From contig CM075104.1 of assembly GCA_037576195.1 (NCBI GenBank), forward strand, positions 10,432,211 through 10,496,210: a DNA stretch of 64,000 nt. Direction: 5' to 3'. The notes beneath the pieces were generated by a model. That model was not told the origin of the DNA, did no database searches, and was given only the letters and a program-made list of their open reading frames with translations. Shown here one piece after another: positions 1-11,714 of this stretch (positions within the stretch are counted from its first letter, which is position 1; each line of letters starts with the position of its first letter). The position numbers and the translations under genes were made by a program. Source of the DNA: Phytoseiulus persimilis. Its lineage: Eukaryota > Arthropoda > Arachnida > Mesostigmata > Phytoseiidae.

Positions 1-1812
1 AAGAGATTCTCTGTGTTGCGGAATGAACTCCGTGTGCACCTCTCCGGCCTGGAACGCGGGATGGCTACACAGCTTCATGAGAAAAGGGATATTCGTCGGC
101 ATGCCCGCGATGAAGTAATCGGATAGCGAGCGCTTGAGTTTCGCCAGGGCGGACTGTCGATCCGAGCCCCAAACCACGAGTTTCGCGATCATAGGATCAT
201 AATGCACGCTGACTTCATCTCCTTCTCGCACGCCGGTGTCCACTCTGGCGTCCGAGGGCACCCGGAGTTTCCGGAGGAAACCAGCGGCTGGCATGAAGTT
301 GTTTTTCGGATCCTCAGCGTAGATCCTGCCTTCGAATGCATGACCACGCGGCTCGAGATCTTCCTGACGCAGTGGCAGCGGAGCACCCGACGCAACGAGC
401 AATTGCCACTCAACCAAGTCGACTCCAGTGATCATCTCGGTGATGGGATGTTCAACCTGGAGCCGCGTGTTCATTTCCATGAAGTAGAACTTCTGTTGAG
501 AGTCCATCACGAACTCGACAGTTCCCGCTCCGACGTAGCCGACAGCTTTGGCTGCTCGCACAGCCGCCGCACCGATCTGGTTGCGGACTTCGCTAGAAAT
601 TCCCGGTGCGGGCGCTTCTTCTATGATTTTCTGATGGCGTCTCTGAACGCTGCAGTCACGTTCGAATAGATGTACGTGGTTTCCTACAACGATAAACAAA
701 GCGGAAGCTGAGCCAGAACCCAAAGTCTCGAACTGTTCGGGATCGTCGCTCTGGAGACATGCAGGGTTGTGAATCCAGTCGTGGGCTCACCGTGGTGGTC
801 CCCGAAGACTTGAACCTCAACGTGTCGTGGGTTGACTACAAACTTCTCGACGAGCATGACCTCATCCCCAAATGACTTCATCGCCTCCCGACGTGCGCTC
901 TCTAGCTGTGAGCTGAACTCGCCCTCATTCATCGCGATCCGCATACCTGTAGCCGAGGAAAAGTTCGTGCTGTCGACTGATTCGAACTCTTCAAGTCGTT
1001 TCGGTATCGTGGCGTGAGCTTTACACGAACCTTTGCCTCCGCCCCCTCGGACCGCTTTAAGCATAACGGGAAACCCGATTTTCTTCGCTTCCTGGAGTAA
1101 GATCGCTTCGTCCTGTTCCTTCCCGTGATAGCCTTCGATTATCGGGACGCCGGCCTCGGCCATTATGTGCTTGGAAGTCGATTTGATTCCTAAAAGGCGC
1201 CTCATCAGATGCGGACCAGCTCACAGCAACCCGGAACTTGGATGCCGCTGATCCGATCACCCAGCTTTGATGTAAACGAGCTTGAGCTGTTCTCAGAGTC
1301 ATATTCACCCATGTCTCGGATGGCGTTAACTGGGGGTCCCACGAAAATAATGTCTTGGTTTTGACAAAGCTCGGCGAATTCAACATTCTCCGAAAGGAAT
1401 CCGTATCCAGGATGGATCGCTTTGGCACCGGATTTTTTGGCCACCTGCGAGGAACAGCTTTCGTTTTCTCCTCTCTCTTAGTATCCGGCTGTGGATTTGA
1501 GCAGGGAAGAAAACTAATTCGTTGGTTGAAATATCTCTTCTGGGACGAACCTCAATGATTTTGTCTTTCCGCAGATAGCTGTCCGCAGCAGCGGCTGCGC
1601 CAACTCTGTAAGCCTCGTCGGCCTCAAGCACATGGACCGAGTTCTTATCCACATCGCTGTAGACAGCTACGGACTGTATTCCTAGTTTGCGCGCACTTCT
1701 GATGATCCTGCAGGCTATTTCTCCTCTATTCGCGATCAGTAATTTCTCTATAGGATGTTTGGTCTTCAGACTCGGCAATGAAGATGCTCCGCGACGGAAT
1801 TGATGGTTGAGA
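1..1812 (-). CDS. MCCC1: Methylcrotonoyl-CoA carboxylase alpha subunit, biotin carboxylase part (partial, 5 exons seen)
   Basis: This is the mitochondrial biotin-dependent subunit of 3-methylcrotonyl-CoA carboxylase in leucine breakdown; the part seen is the biotin carboxylase module. Coding exons on the minus strand are 1551-1812, 1309-1444, 1031-1189, 791-946 and 683 to beyond position 1, and all junction phases agree. Visible motifs in order are [49 protein letters not shown], the ATP-grasp glycine loop [45 protein letters not shown], the catalytic [17 protein letters not shown], and [31 protein letters not shown] followed by GYHG points to MCC rather than propionyl-CoA or pyruvate carboxylase. 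The first exon (start codon and transit peptide) was not found; the first exon listed enters with one base of a split codon. The biotinyl domain lies off the left edge. Two donors are GTTCGT, not GTRAGT. Confidence 0.95.
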
Positions 1813-3548
1813 CTGAAAATTACGAGCAAATATGATGGCACTGGTTCGGTTGGTCTTCTCTCACAACCGAAGATATACGGGTCCTCACATCGGTCATCCC
1901 AGCCGGAGAGCTTGACTGCGTAGTGGTTAGCCCAGAGCAAAAGTAGAGAACCGGTTTCTAGGTAATTCTCGGGCGGCGGTTAGGTTCACAGTCCTGATTC
2001 ATGTAAGCCTCACCGGCACACTGTCGAGCCCCTCGGAACCACAAGCGGCAAGTCTAAAGGTTTCCTCCAGGTTCGAATCTTTTTCGCAGCAAATTTGTGA
2101 TCTCATCGTACTCGAGGGCTTCGGGTTTCTTGTCTGACGGAACTGTGTGCTGCTTCGACGCGGGGCCTCTACTTTGATTCTAGTGAACGGCCGGTCACTC
2201 TGAGAACGAATTTCGAGATCAGCATCACCCCCTCGGACAAAGTCGATCTCTCGGGCATAGCCCGACCAAGCTCCATAACCTGGCCTCAGGCTGAAGAAGC
2301 CTTTCCGTCCCCGGGGAAGAATGGTGGATTCTTCATCCGAAATACCTTTTCAGTGTGATGCATCGATCCCGAGTGCCGTCCGAAAAAGGTAGAGTCGGTC
2401 ACCTCGAGACAAGCACTATCTCTTGATTACATTCTTATCTTTCTCGCGGTGGGGCGATGATTGACTCGCAAGCTTGATGCACGGCTCAAATGTGCGAAAC
2501 TCCACGAACAATGGAAAGCCCACCGAGTGGCAAACTCGGAGACTGTCCACAAGAACGCTGTCGAGCACGTAGCAGAGTGAACAATTCGAGGCAGAGAACG
2601 GAATCAGCTGCGCGGTTATTCTGTTTTGTCCGGACGATGGCGCCACGTGGGAATCGTACTGTTACGGAAAACATACAACAGAGAAGCCGCGTTCGGCTTC
2701 GGCAGGGCCGCGTTCTGGTCAACCACGTACCATTTCCTGAGTTGCATCAATCTGATGTGGGCGGCCATCGCTTTCTCGGGGCCACCTTCAAGACGCTCAC
2801 GCGGTGAAGCTTTTGATGGCGTCGCTGGTCGAAACTAGATTCCCCGGCGGCCTTATGACGTCGCCGTTCTCACAGCGCATGCTCCGTGATCATCCAAGAG
2901 ACTGACCGCATACACTTCGAAAATCCCCGCAGGCACCACTACGTTGATTCTGGATCACTCACCTCGTAGGTGACGGGAAGTGTGTGTGAGTATACAGTTT
3001 AGGTGAACATATTATCATGTTCAAATAGAACACAGGAGCAACTTCCCTTTTATCACAATTACCTTTTCTTCAAGGATTTCATTTGCACGACAGGGAAATA
3101 AATGGATCGCGCACGAGAACCGTCGCCGAAACCTCACAGCGCGACCGTTGGGATCATATGTGTCTATCTGAGCTGATAGTTCCCGCTCTTATCCATACAA
3201 CCTTGATCACTCCCCCTCGAATTTCCCCCTGCTTCAATTCTCTGCGAACGAAGGGTGAGGAAGCGGGAGGATGATGCACAATGAATAGAAGAATAATTTT
3301 CCTCTGGGAGTCCCCCCCCCCCTCTTCCGCGTGTTGCTAGAACAAGACCATGCATGGAAGAAGTCATCCATCCCGAGTCCGTTGTTCGGTGTCTCCGGAT
3401 GCACATACTCACGACGTATTCTCTGCTAAAGCAGACGAACAATCTTTGGAGAGATTAGCCTCAGATTTTGAAAGAGAAGGAACGGGGCTAAGATTCGTAG
3501 CCGTCGGCGCTGCCCAACATCCATAAGCTCGGAGGAGGACGGAAGTAC
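1813..3548. other. Upstream flank of MCCC1, no firm gene
   Basis: The missing first coding exon of MCCC1 should lie at higher coordinates than 1812, because the exon ending there begins in phase 2. A weak candidate donor (GTGAGG on the minus strand, about 1884-1889) follows a short open stretch, but that stretch has no convincing start codon and does not look like a transit peptide. A 12-base C run sits at about 3312-3322. Nothing else here could be assigned. Confidence 0.4.
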
Positions 3549-4023
3549 CAGCGGAGGCGTAGCCAGGAATTTTTCTGGGAGAAGCGGCATCATTCGTCAG
3601 AATATAAGTGTCAACAGCTGATTCTTCTTATCGGCCACAAGTCCCTGCACTCCTCTGTTCAATCTTTCTCCCTCCGACGAAAAATCCTTCTATGCCAGCG
3701 ATACTTTCATGGAAAATGTTCCGGTGAAAACTCTTCCTTCTTTTCTCTGGCTTCGGTGGTGTATCTTCGAGAACCATATTCAAATTGAATTTTAGACTCT
3801 TCGGAGTAAATGCGTGCGTAGTTTTCTTTCCCATGGCTCCTCTGCCTCCTCCTCATTGTCAGCGCGTGGACTTTTCTCGGCCACCGTCAGGAGTTTTTCC
3901 TTTGAGAGTTGCCCCAAACGAGAAAAAAGCTTGAACGAGATAGCTTGAACTCGGGAATCTGGGGGGGGGGGGGGGGGGGGGGCGGCTACAGCACGATGTC
4001 CCCGGCCCCCAGCTACGCTACTG
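3549..4023. mobile_element. Possible degenerate DNA transposon/MITE with CAG-GCGTAGC-type ends
   Basis: The left end reads CAGCGGAGGCGTAGCCAGG and the right end, read inward on the minus strand, starts CAGTAGCGTAGCTGGGGG. The two are imperfect inverted repeats about 475 bp apart that share GCGTAGC. Such termini resemble the CAGTGGCGTAGC ends common in non-autonomous elements of invertebrates. A 22-base G run lies inside near the right end. No target-site duplication could be recognised in the flanks and there is no transposase-like reading frame, so the call rests only on the ends. Confidence 0.35.
3961..3982 (+). repeat. Poly-G run, 22 bases
   Basis: Twenty-two consecutive G followed by CGGCTACAGC. 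Shorter G runs at 34139-34148 and 35650-35667 are also followed by CAGCT-like sequence. The length reported here may be affected by sequencing error. Confidence 0.95.
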
Positions 4024-4419
4024 CGCGTCGCATCCTTGAACCCTCTGATTCAGTTGTCTAATTGACGCGATGGGTCAGAGCGTTAGCGAGGGTTCGAACC
4101 CAGCCGGTACAAATCCAGCCAATCGCTACTCACCTGCTCCGAGATGGTTTCAGGGTTCGCAGTCATCCGGGGTATATATTGCGTAGGATGAGTTGCTCCG
4201 CAGCCGATAACTCCCCTGTACCTCACCTAACGCCCCACTTCAGGATTCAGCGCCTTTTGTGAGCTCGGGAGATAAGGAAAAAAAAACTCGAATCCGAACA
4301 TGTTTCGGTATCGGTTGAGAAAACACACAGAACTGTTTTTCATCCGTTCTTGTCATGACTTCAGACGATTCTATTCCTTCCATCCGTCTGGCTCAAAGTA
4401 TGAGCTCGGGACACACGTG

Positions 4420-5714
4420 TCACACTCCGATAATCTCCAGCTGTTGGCACAGCGCATGCGTGATGAAGAACGAAAACGAGTAGGACCACATATCTCGGAG
4501 TATTAGTTCGAGAGCCGCGGATGATATCCTAACTAGTTTCACAAATATGGAATGAAAGCCGCACAGCGACATCAAGCTGCAAGCTAAGGACATCGAGGAA
4601 TGTTCCAAATGGGTTCTGTACACGAAGCATAAAGAGAACAGAAGGACCTCGAGCAGGTAGAGCGGACCAAACAGTTTCTGCAAAACAGGCGCTGATGTTA
4701 GATGTTTCGGGCTTCAGTTGTGCCGTACTTATCCTATGTATACTCCTGGATTGACAATACATTCCATTGTCTTCTATATCTGACACCTTGAGTGTCCTTG
4801 ATGAAATCAATGAATGTGGTTTATGGAAAAGGAAGCCCACTTACGGCATAGCCTACCGGCAGGCATGGTAGCAGCAGCAACCTTGACACGACTCCTAAGA
4901 GGAAGATGAAACGAATTCGTACATTGTCGCCGGGGTCTATCAAGAAAGCCGGACCTTGATACGAAACTTTCTGAGAGGCTGCGTCCGTCGTCGTTCCGTC
5001 CGATCCGGCGGCCAATCGACAGACGGATTCTAGCGAAGATAGCAGATCACTGTGCTCATTGGCATCATAGCCCAAGAATGTCGATAATGGGAAATCCGCA
5101 AGAGCCGACGTAGAGTCCAAATCCTTCACGAGATCCGATATGAGGGGTGTTCGGAGTTGGGGGAAAGCATGAGAAGTTCTCTCAGGGATCTGAGGAACGA
5201 TTCCATCACACTCGTTTTTCAATGAGTCATAATCGGTCGGCATCGAGCCACCGTTGAGGATATTTTGATTATCCGGATCTGCTCGCTCTGTAATCAGACA
5301 TTAGAGCTTTTATTAGATCCATACTCCCCGGACAGGTATTCGTGTCGGTGGCCCGCAGGCGTGGAATTCACTGGATATAGAGTCGCTGAGCAGGCCCCAG
5401 GCTCGAGGCAGAGGAGGATCCAAGAAGCTGCTTCCGAATGAGAAGAATGCAACTGGAGATGACAGATGTTTCTTCGTACTGCTTGCCCTGCGCCTCTTGT
5501 CGTGACAACACCAGGGGTGGGATCGATCTCAGCAATTCTACTCAGATGACCTAACAAGAAACTAATCCGATACTCCGGCGAGAACTCATCCGGAAGTATC
5601 GGTTGATGTCCTCCACTCACCGTCATTATTGAGAATTCGCTTCAGTCGATTCTCTGAATTCTTGAGAATTCGCTGCTTCCTAAGTTCACGACGTCTCGCA
5701 ACTTCGTCTGACAT
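4420..5714 (-). CDS. CAMLG: Calcium signal-modulating cyclophilin ligand (CAMLG/GET2-like), 3 exons, complete
   Basis: CAMLG is the ER membrane partner of GET1/WRB and receives tail-anchored proteins from the TRC40/GET3 ATPase. Exons on the minus strand are 5621-5714, 4845-5287 and 4420-4677, with phases 1 and 0 at the junctions, giving 264 residues (human about 296). The N-terminus (residues 1-31) holds the basic GET3-binding helix, RRRELRKQRILKNSENRLKR, closely like the animal CAML motif. An acidic, low-complexity middle follows. Three hydrophobic segments are seen at about residues 155-179, 180-200 and 242-260, and the end (MWSYSFSFFITHALCQQL) aligns with the last CAML membrane helix. The ATG at 5714 is chosen because it starts the basic motif directly and opens into a GTGAGT donor. 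It lies on the same strand as MCCC1. Confidence 0.88.
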
Positions 5715-8700
5715 TCTCTGTGTGCCTCCGAAGAGCAATACAAACGCCACGAGACTTCCAGACTTTAATTAGATGTATCGAATCCTCTTCCACACTCTAA
5801 TCGTTATGATTCCCTGATTCAGCCCTACTTGCATACTAGATGGATTCTCTCTTGATGGACGCCCTCTCCCCCCTTGATGGTGTCGTGTATATGGACAGAC
5901 ACACAGGCCGCTCGGGGAGGAGGGACTTTTTTTTAGTTGTCGTGGGGCGTGTATAATAAGTGCAGCCATGAGCAGCGCCGCAGAATCGAGGAGAGGGAAG
6001 TGCCGATCCAACCAGGCTCCGAAATGCGCCGAGAACTTGCGAGGGCGAGCTCCAAATATCGCTCGATGAGCTCTGGATGGGAACATTGACAAGAGAAGGG
6101 AAGTGACTTCCTTCCTTCAGTTTGCCGAGGGTCCGGGTTATCCTTTCGAAAACCATGGCGGTGCAGCAGAAGAGTCCGAGACCGAACTAACAGTGCTGTA
6201 CCGTTAGAAAGTCTTATGGATCGCTGTTCCGCGAGTTCAACCGCGCCAAAAGACCCTGGCTCCGAAAGTGCCTGCCCTCATGGATATTGACCCGATACCG
6301 AGCGTTGGCTCCGGTGCGCCGGCTGGAAGTCTGGCTGCTTTACCGCCACATTTTTCGAGAGGATCACCGTGTCTCGAGGCGCTGCGCTAAAGCGGCGGGC
6401 AACTTGAACAAAGTCCATCAGCCTATTCGACCGCCCGGCCGACAGACCTATGTGAAATGCGGTCATCGTTGTAAACAGCTCGTCTGTTGTGGGGCACTAA
6501 TACCCAGACCCGACGGGACGGATCTATTCGGGTGTGTAGATTTCTTCCTTCGTCGGCGAGAATGTGTTTTCGTGCAGAAGTTTAGCGGAGTGGCTCGGCA
6601 GAATCAGGCAAGCAGGATCACTCTGGAGTCTCCGGGTGAGTGAGACTGGTTGACCAACGGGCTGTCTCGAGTGAACCGAATTCGAGCTTTTGTTCGCAAG
6701 CCTCAATAGCAACTGTGTTGCAAGTTGAGGCGGGTCGCCGTCATCGAGAACAATGAGTTCATCCGTCGACTGAAACCCGTGACACGGTAAGCACAATATT
6801 TCGCTAGAAAAATCCAACCTAGTTCGAATTTTGGAGAGCAAACTCTCGAGCCGATGAAGTATAGAGGCTCTGAGAGGTGTAAGTCCAATCGAGGCATGGA
6901 ACAAGTCAAAGAACTCGGGATTGCGCAACTCAGCGGCTAACTTGAGCTCGAGGAGTTCCTTGAATGCCTTCCGGCACTCTCACCTCGTTTGACATCTCGA
7001 AGGCATGGATCTGCGGCTGTCAGAGCACTGTTATGAAAATGAAAGCATCTGAGAAGGTCAGGGACCTCACATTGCAGTTTATACAGAAAAGGAAGCGATT
7101 TCTCTCAAGAGCATTATAGTGAAGGAATTTTGAAATTCGATTCGCTGTGCAAGGCTGAGGATGGAATCGAGAGGGACGAAAAAAGGGCGAGAAAAACGGA
7201 TCCTGTCTGGAAAAGCTTCTATTGACGAAAAAAACAGAAGGGCGAGCTGGGAAGTTCGACAGATATGAAAGTAGATTCATCGACGACAATCGCGGAGTCT
7301 GATCTTGCGTGTCGTTCCATCATGCTGCCAAAACTGCTACATGTGTTTCTCAAGCTCTACAGACAGTCGGAGGAGCGGACAGGGAAATTTGAGTCACTCA
7401 GACTATCCACGCAATGATGACTTAGCCCGGTGGTTTTGTGTTCCGATGCGAAAAACAAGCGCCTTGTTCGAGAGGTGAGAATGATGACACGATACGTCCA
7501 CGTAAAGTGTGTCGACTTTGGACACGATTCAATCTCCGATTCTTGCAACACCGCTCAAAGGTGAAGCTCGATATCTACTTTCGAAGCCCGAGTTATGCCG
7601 AGCATCATTCGGGAATGGGTCCACTTCACTCGACTCTCTCCAGATAGGTCGACGATCCCTGGTCAATGTAAAGTTGCGCGCTTCTCGGGACGTGCTTCGA
7701 TTCCGCGGCTGCCTGCATACTCGCCCAGCGATTTCTGTTGCGCTGTCCTGAGGCGATGGGAGATAGAACTGAGCCCATATGGAACACGCCGCCCTCCAGG
7801 CGTCCAAGTTCCCCGGAGCTTCTGTTCAACCAGAAAGCAGTGGCCAAAGGCCGATCTGTCCGATATGGAATGCTGATTGCAGGAACCGTTATGAGCGGAT
7901 TCCCCAACGGTTGCAGCGGAAAGTTCCTATCAGCCGACAGAAGCTGAGTCAAGTGTTTCGAAGCTTCTCCCTCCTCAGACAATAAGCCGCGCCCTGAGAG
8001 CTCAATTAGCTGTTTTTTGTTGTTTTTCTTCTTCGGAAACTGAGCGTGGGTTGCTTCTGAGAGAAGTTCGTGGGAGAAAGCTTCATTTCTTCTCATTAAT
8101 CATGTTCCATGTTATCTTCTTCTGAGGAAGGCGCGTTGCGGCGCCGAGTTGGGTTAGCTCTAATGATACTTGGCGCCGCGGAAAGTTCTAGACCCCTGCT
8201 TCTCGTCCTCACACATGTAGCTCTAACGCGATTGTTTGCGATGAGCTGCAACTTTCCACGGCGAATAAAGTATCTGCAGCTCCTGACGACGCTCAGCTTT
8301 CGGGTCAGAACAATCGAGTCGAGATCCCTAGAACACCTAGGGAAGTGGAGCATTGTTGAAGCTCCTCTCGCTCATGAATCATGGGATAAAGGCGAACGGC
8401 AGCCGTTCGGGAATGAACTCGAAGCGTTAGCCGATTCCGCGATCGCTCCCTCAACATGTTAGATTAGATCCCTGGGTGTTTCGAGGTTTGCTCCGTGAAG
8501 AATCGCGTGAGGCAATGCCTCCAACGAGCTCTAGAAGAACTTGATAGTGGATCTAGTCGAGCGGGCATCAGGAAGGATGGCGAAACCAATGTTCCGACCG
8601 GCTTACTCGACGAAGAGGCCAAATATTGATGTCCCACGTGTTTACAATGAAGCGTGGGGGAGCGGTAAACTCCGATGGTCGGCTTTCATGCTTTCGGCCG

Positions 8701-11698
8701 AGCTATCTCGATATCGGCGGTATTTGAACAGTCGCTCGATCCACTACAGACCATGTCACGAATGAAACCGACCACCCTATCATGACTTCCGATTGGCAAA
8801 ATTCAACTTCTTGGAGAGGGCTCTGATGTTTGATCGAGAGAGCCACTTGATGCGTCTCCGTCCTGTTGCGGTGCTCCCCTCGTCGCTGGACCCCCCCTCG
8901 CCTCCCATTGGCCTCCTACCAGATAGGCCACAATGAACGAATGTCTGAATGGAGCGCTTTCATCCGAGGGGTGTCGTCGGAAGCCGCAACTACCGTGTCT
9001 CGAGACTGAATTAAATTTTCCTCTCGATTGTTACGTTCGCTATTTCATGGAAGTGGCGCTCCAGGTTCCATTGCCGTCTCCATTTTTCTTTACTCAAATG
9101 GGCAGAAACCCATTGGCCAACTGCGGGAGGAGGTAAAGTGAGGAGGCTCACTAGGGAACACGGCGTCTAGCCCTCGGAATCCAACGTCGAGAACACGCTG
9201 CGCTTGTGTTTCCGAGTCATTTTGGCGTGGTGAGAGCTCCGTTCACAGTCCCCCAGTGTGAGGCCCTCAACCTTCGTGAGAGTCTCACCTGGAGCCGTCT
9301 CTTCCCACATTCAGCCCTCCATGATCTCTAGCTCGTCCTGTTGGTACGCTGGTGAGTTCATGCGTGCCTTATCGGTAAAAATCACGACATCGTAAGCGCT
9401 CAGTGGACGAGCGTTCGGTAAGGCTCGTCGGTTGGGTCGAGGCGATAAAGAGGGTGGAGGCGGGGAGCGGACGCGAAGGGCGCGATCGGGCAGCGTCTCG
9501 TGGTAGCGGAATCACGAGCCGTATGATTGGCCAGCTGAACAGACGCATATGTTGCGAAGTTCGATGAACTTTCCAAGACAGTCCGCCTCGTTGGCTTCGG
9601 GAAACTCCAATAAGTCCAAGTGCGAAGTGACAGTTATGTCGTCTAGAATAATTTCTCCAGCTCGTTTGGGTCAGGGACCGAGTCAATACACGGAGGAGAA
9701 GAAGCATAAGGATGGAGATGAGCGTGGCGAGGAGTTGGACGCAGATGTGGCGAAATTCCACAACGTCAAACGGGGAGGGCCGTGTCACTCGTCGCTCGTT
9801 TGCTCCGCAAAGCCCCAGGGCACACATATCGATCTCAGAAGACCTGTAGCATTCTCTCATGTCCTCCAGTATGCGCATACGGGATTCGGAGAGGTGGAGT
9901 ACGAATTGAGATGGGAGTGGAGAGACGTGTGCTGCTGCTGCCTCTCTCACTAGTTCTGCTTGGCCATGCGTGAATTTTTATATCTGCCCGACGAGTGCTC
10001 TCCCCCCTGTCGCCGCAAAGTATTCGAGAACTTCCGCAAAACTCGAGGGAACGAGAGCGACTCCCCCGCGATGCACGTTACGCGAAACGTCCCCGAATTC
10101 GGGAAAACTGACAAACAATCGGCGCACGAATGGTGGTCGATGCGACGCCAGAACGAGCGGTGGGCTTCCCGACTCGTCGAACGGCCATCGCGAGTGCCAC
10201 AGGAGCTGTCGGTATCTAGGAGCTCTTCCATTTCGCTAAGCCTGCTAAGCCACAGCACATTCGGTCGACGAGAGGATCCGAGTTGATAGGATGATGGAAG
10301 ACCTTCGCGGAATGATCCGTCATCCACGAATCGAAACATCGCCACTAGAGCTTTAGAAGTCAGCGCTGGTGAAATGCAGCCTTATTCAGAGGACGACCAT
10401 GAAAAACGGGAAGTTGTTCTCCCGATCCGAGCTCCTTCCGCTGCCTGGTGTGCAGGAGTTAGACTCTATATGTAGCTCGCCACGGAAATCGCTTCTCCGC
10501 AGTTTTTCGCTTGCACCTCCGGCTTGCTGCCGGGACGCACCCCGTCACATTCGATGGCGGCCAAATGTCGGACGCAGCGCGGTGTACCTGCAGTTTCTTT
10601 CAACCAAAAGTCCGCGACCATGGCGGTCGGATGGCAGGACGGAAGGGAGGAAGACACGAGCGGGCAATGCCTGCTGGTTTCTTGGCAAGGTCGTTTTTGT
10701 CGGGCTCTCCTCAACGTGCGCGCTGTTGCTCTCTGGCTCGATGCCCACCTAGACGACAGATACATCTATCAATGCACAGCGTGTCCCACTTGAGCAGCCA
10801 AAAGCTTCTCTACTTGACGCCGCCATCAACAAAGACCGCGACGACACAGATGACGCTGGAATTGATGACGCCGGCGAGGACGGCATCGGAAGTACGGGGC
10901 CTCGAACCGATTGTAGGCGTCGTTCGACTGATCGTAGGCGTCGTCTAGTTAGGCGAGATCACAAATGTAATCAACGCTCAGCGGAGCCCCGCGAGTGTGA
11001 TACCCAGCTCCCAGCGTTGGCCTCCGTCGTGCTGCCATGCGGTTCGCTGATTGCTCTCTATTGGAGCAATTCAACGAGAAACGAACCAATAGATGCCGGC
11101 TTCCTCAGGCAGCTCCTCTCAGTTTCTACTCCGTCATTCCACGCGGTCGGCCGGTCGTTCAGCGGACCTCGTCGGAAGGCGACTGAGCGCGGTACGAATT
11201 CCACTCCGGCTTTCGACGAAACTTCGCGTCCGATCGACGACAGCGCCACTTCGAGAGTTAGCATACCGTTTGTCAATGAGTTGAATTTGACGAATACGAC
11301 GCCACATTTCCGAATCGCAGCGACGCGTTCCCGGTGCGAAAGAAATGAGTCACCACGGACAGACGAGGGAATTATTCCACAGTTCCATGTTCTGGGCGTA
11401 TGCGTGCTGGCATGTTGATTCGTTGTCTGCGTTGGTCGTTCTCAGTCCCGAGTCGGGAGCTGATTTCCAATCACTCAATCTGCTCGCTCCCAACGGTTCG
11501 ACGGGACGGTTTGCTCCGGCTCTTCAGCCACGATCAAAAGGGAGGGTATTAATCCGAGTCCAGGGTTTTGCGGCCCGGATTACTGCCCTTTTGGTCGACT
11601 TCGGACTCGGTCCGTCGCAGCCGTCTGTCGCTTGCGTTCGCCATTTGCGAACGCAGCTCGTCGAATGGAGTAGTAACACAAGCTTTTTCGTTTTGCAG
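5715..11698. other. Spacer between CAMLG and WDR37, no firm gene
   Basis: Six kilobases with no recognisable protein. The best coding-like stretch is on the minus strand at about 6680-6990, open and leucine-rich (ending LRNPEFFDLFHASIGLTPLR and LESLLSKIRTRLDF), but it lacks convincing splice partners and I do not recognise it. A GC-rich stretch at 9370-10300 is open in several frames on both strands at once, which argues against any one of them. A short direct repeat of about 19 bp, containing TAGGCGTCGT twice, lies at 10910-10945. The 5' untranslated exon(s) of WDR37 should be in the right part. Confidence 0.5.
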
Positions 11699-11714
11699 AA
11701 AATCGGGCTAGAAC

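Noticed and set aside
202..669. Plus-strand open frame of 155 codons
   Set aside because: It is antisense to the conserved biotin-carboxylase exon of MCCC1 and has no recognisable product.
4090..4101. GGGTTCGAACCC, like a tRNA T-arm
   Set aside because: No A box, acceptor stem or anticodon arm could be placed upstream. It is just a 12-base palindrome, possibly from an old tRNA-derived repeat.
9369..9950. Minus-strand frame of 193 codons with a hydrophobic run
   Set aside because: Opposite-strand frames are open over the same bases, and no family, start context or splice partners are visible. It looks like chance in GC-rich DNA.
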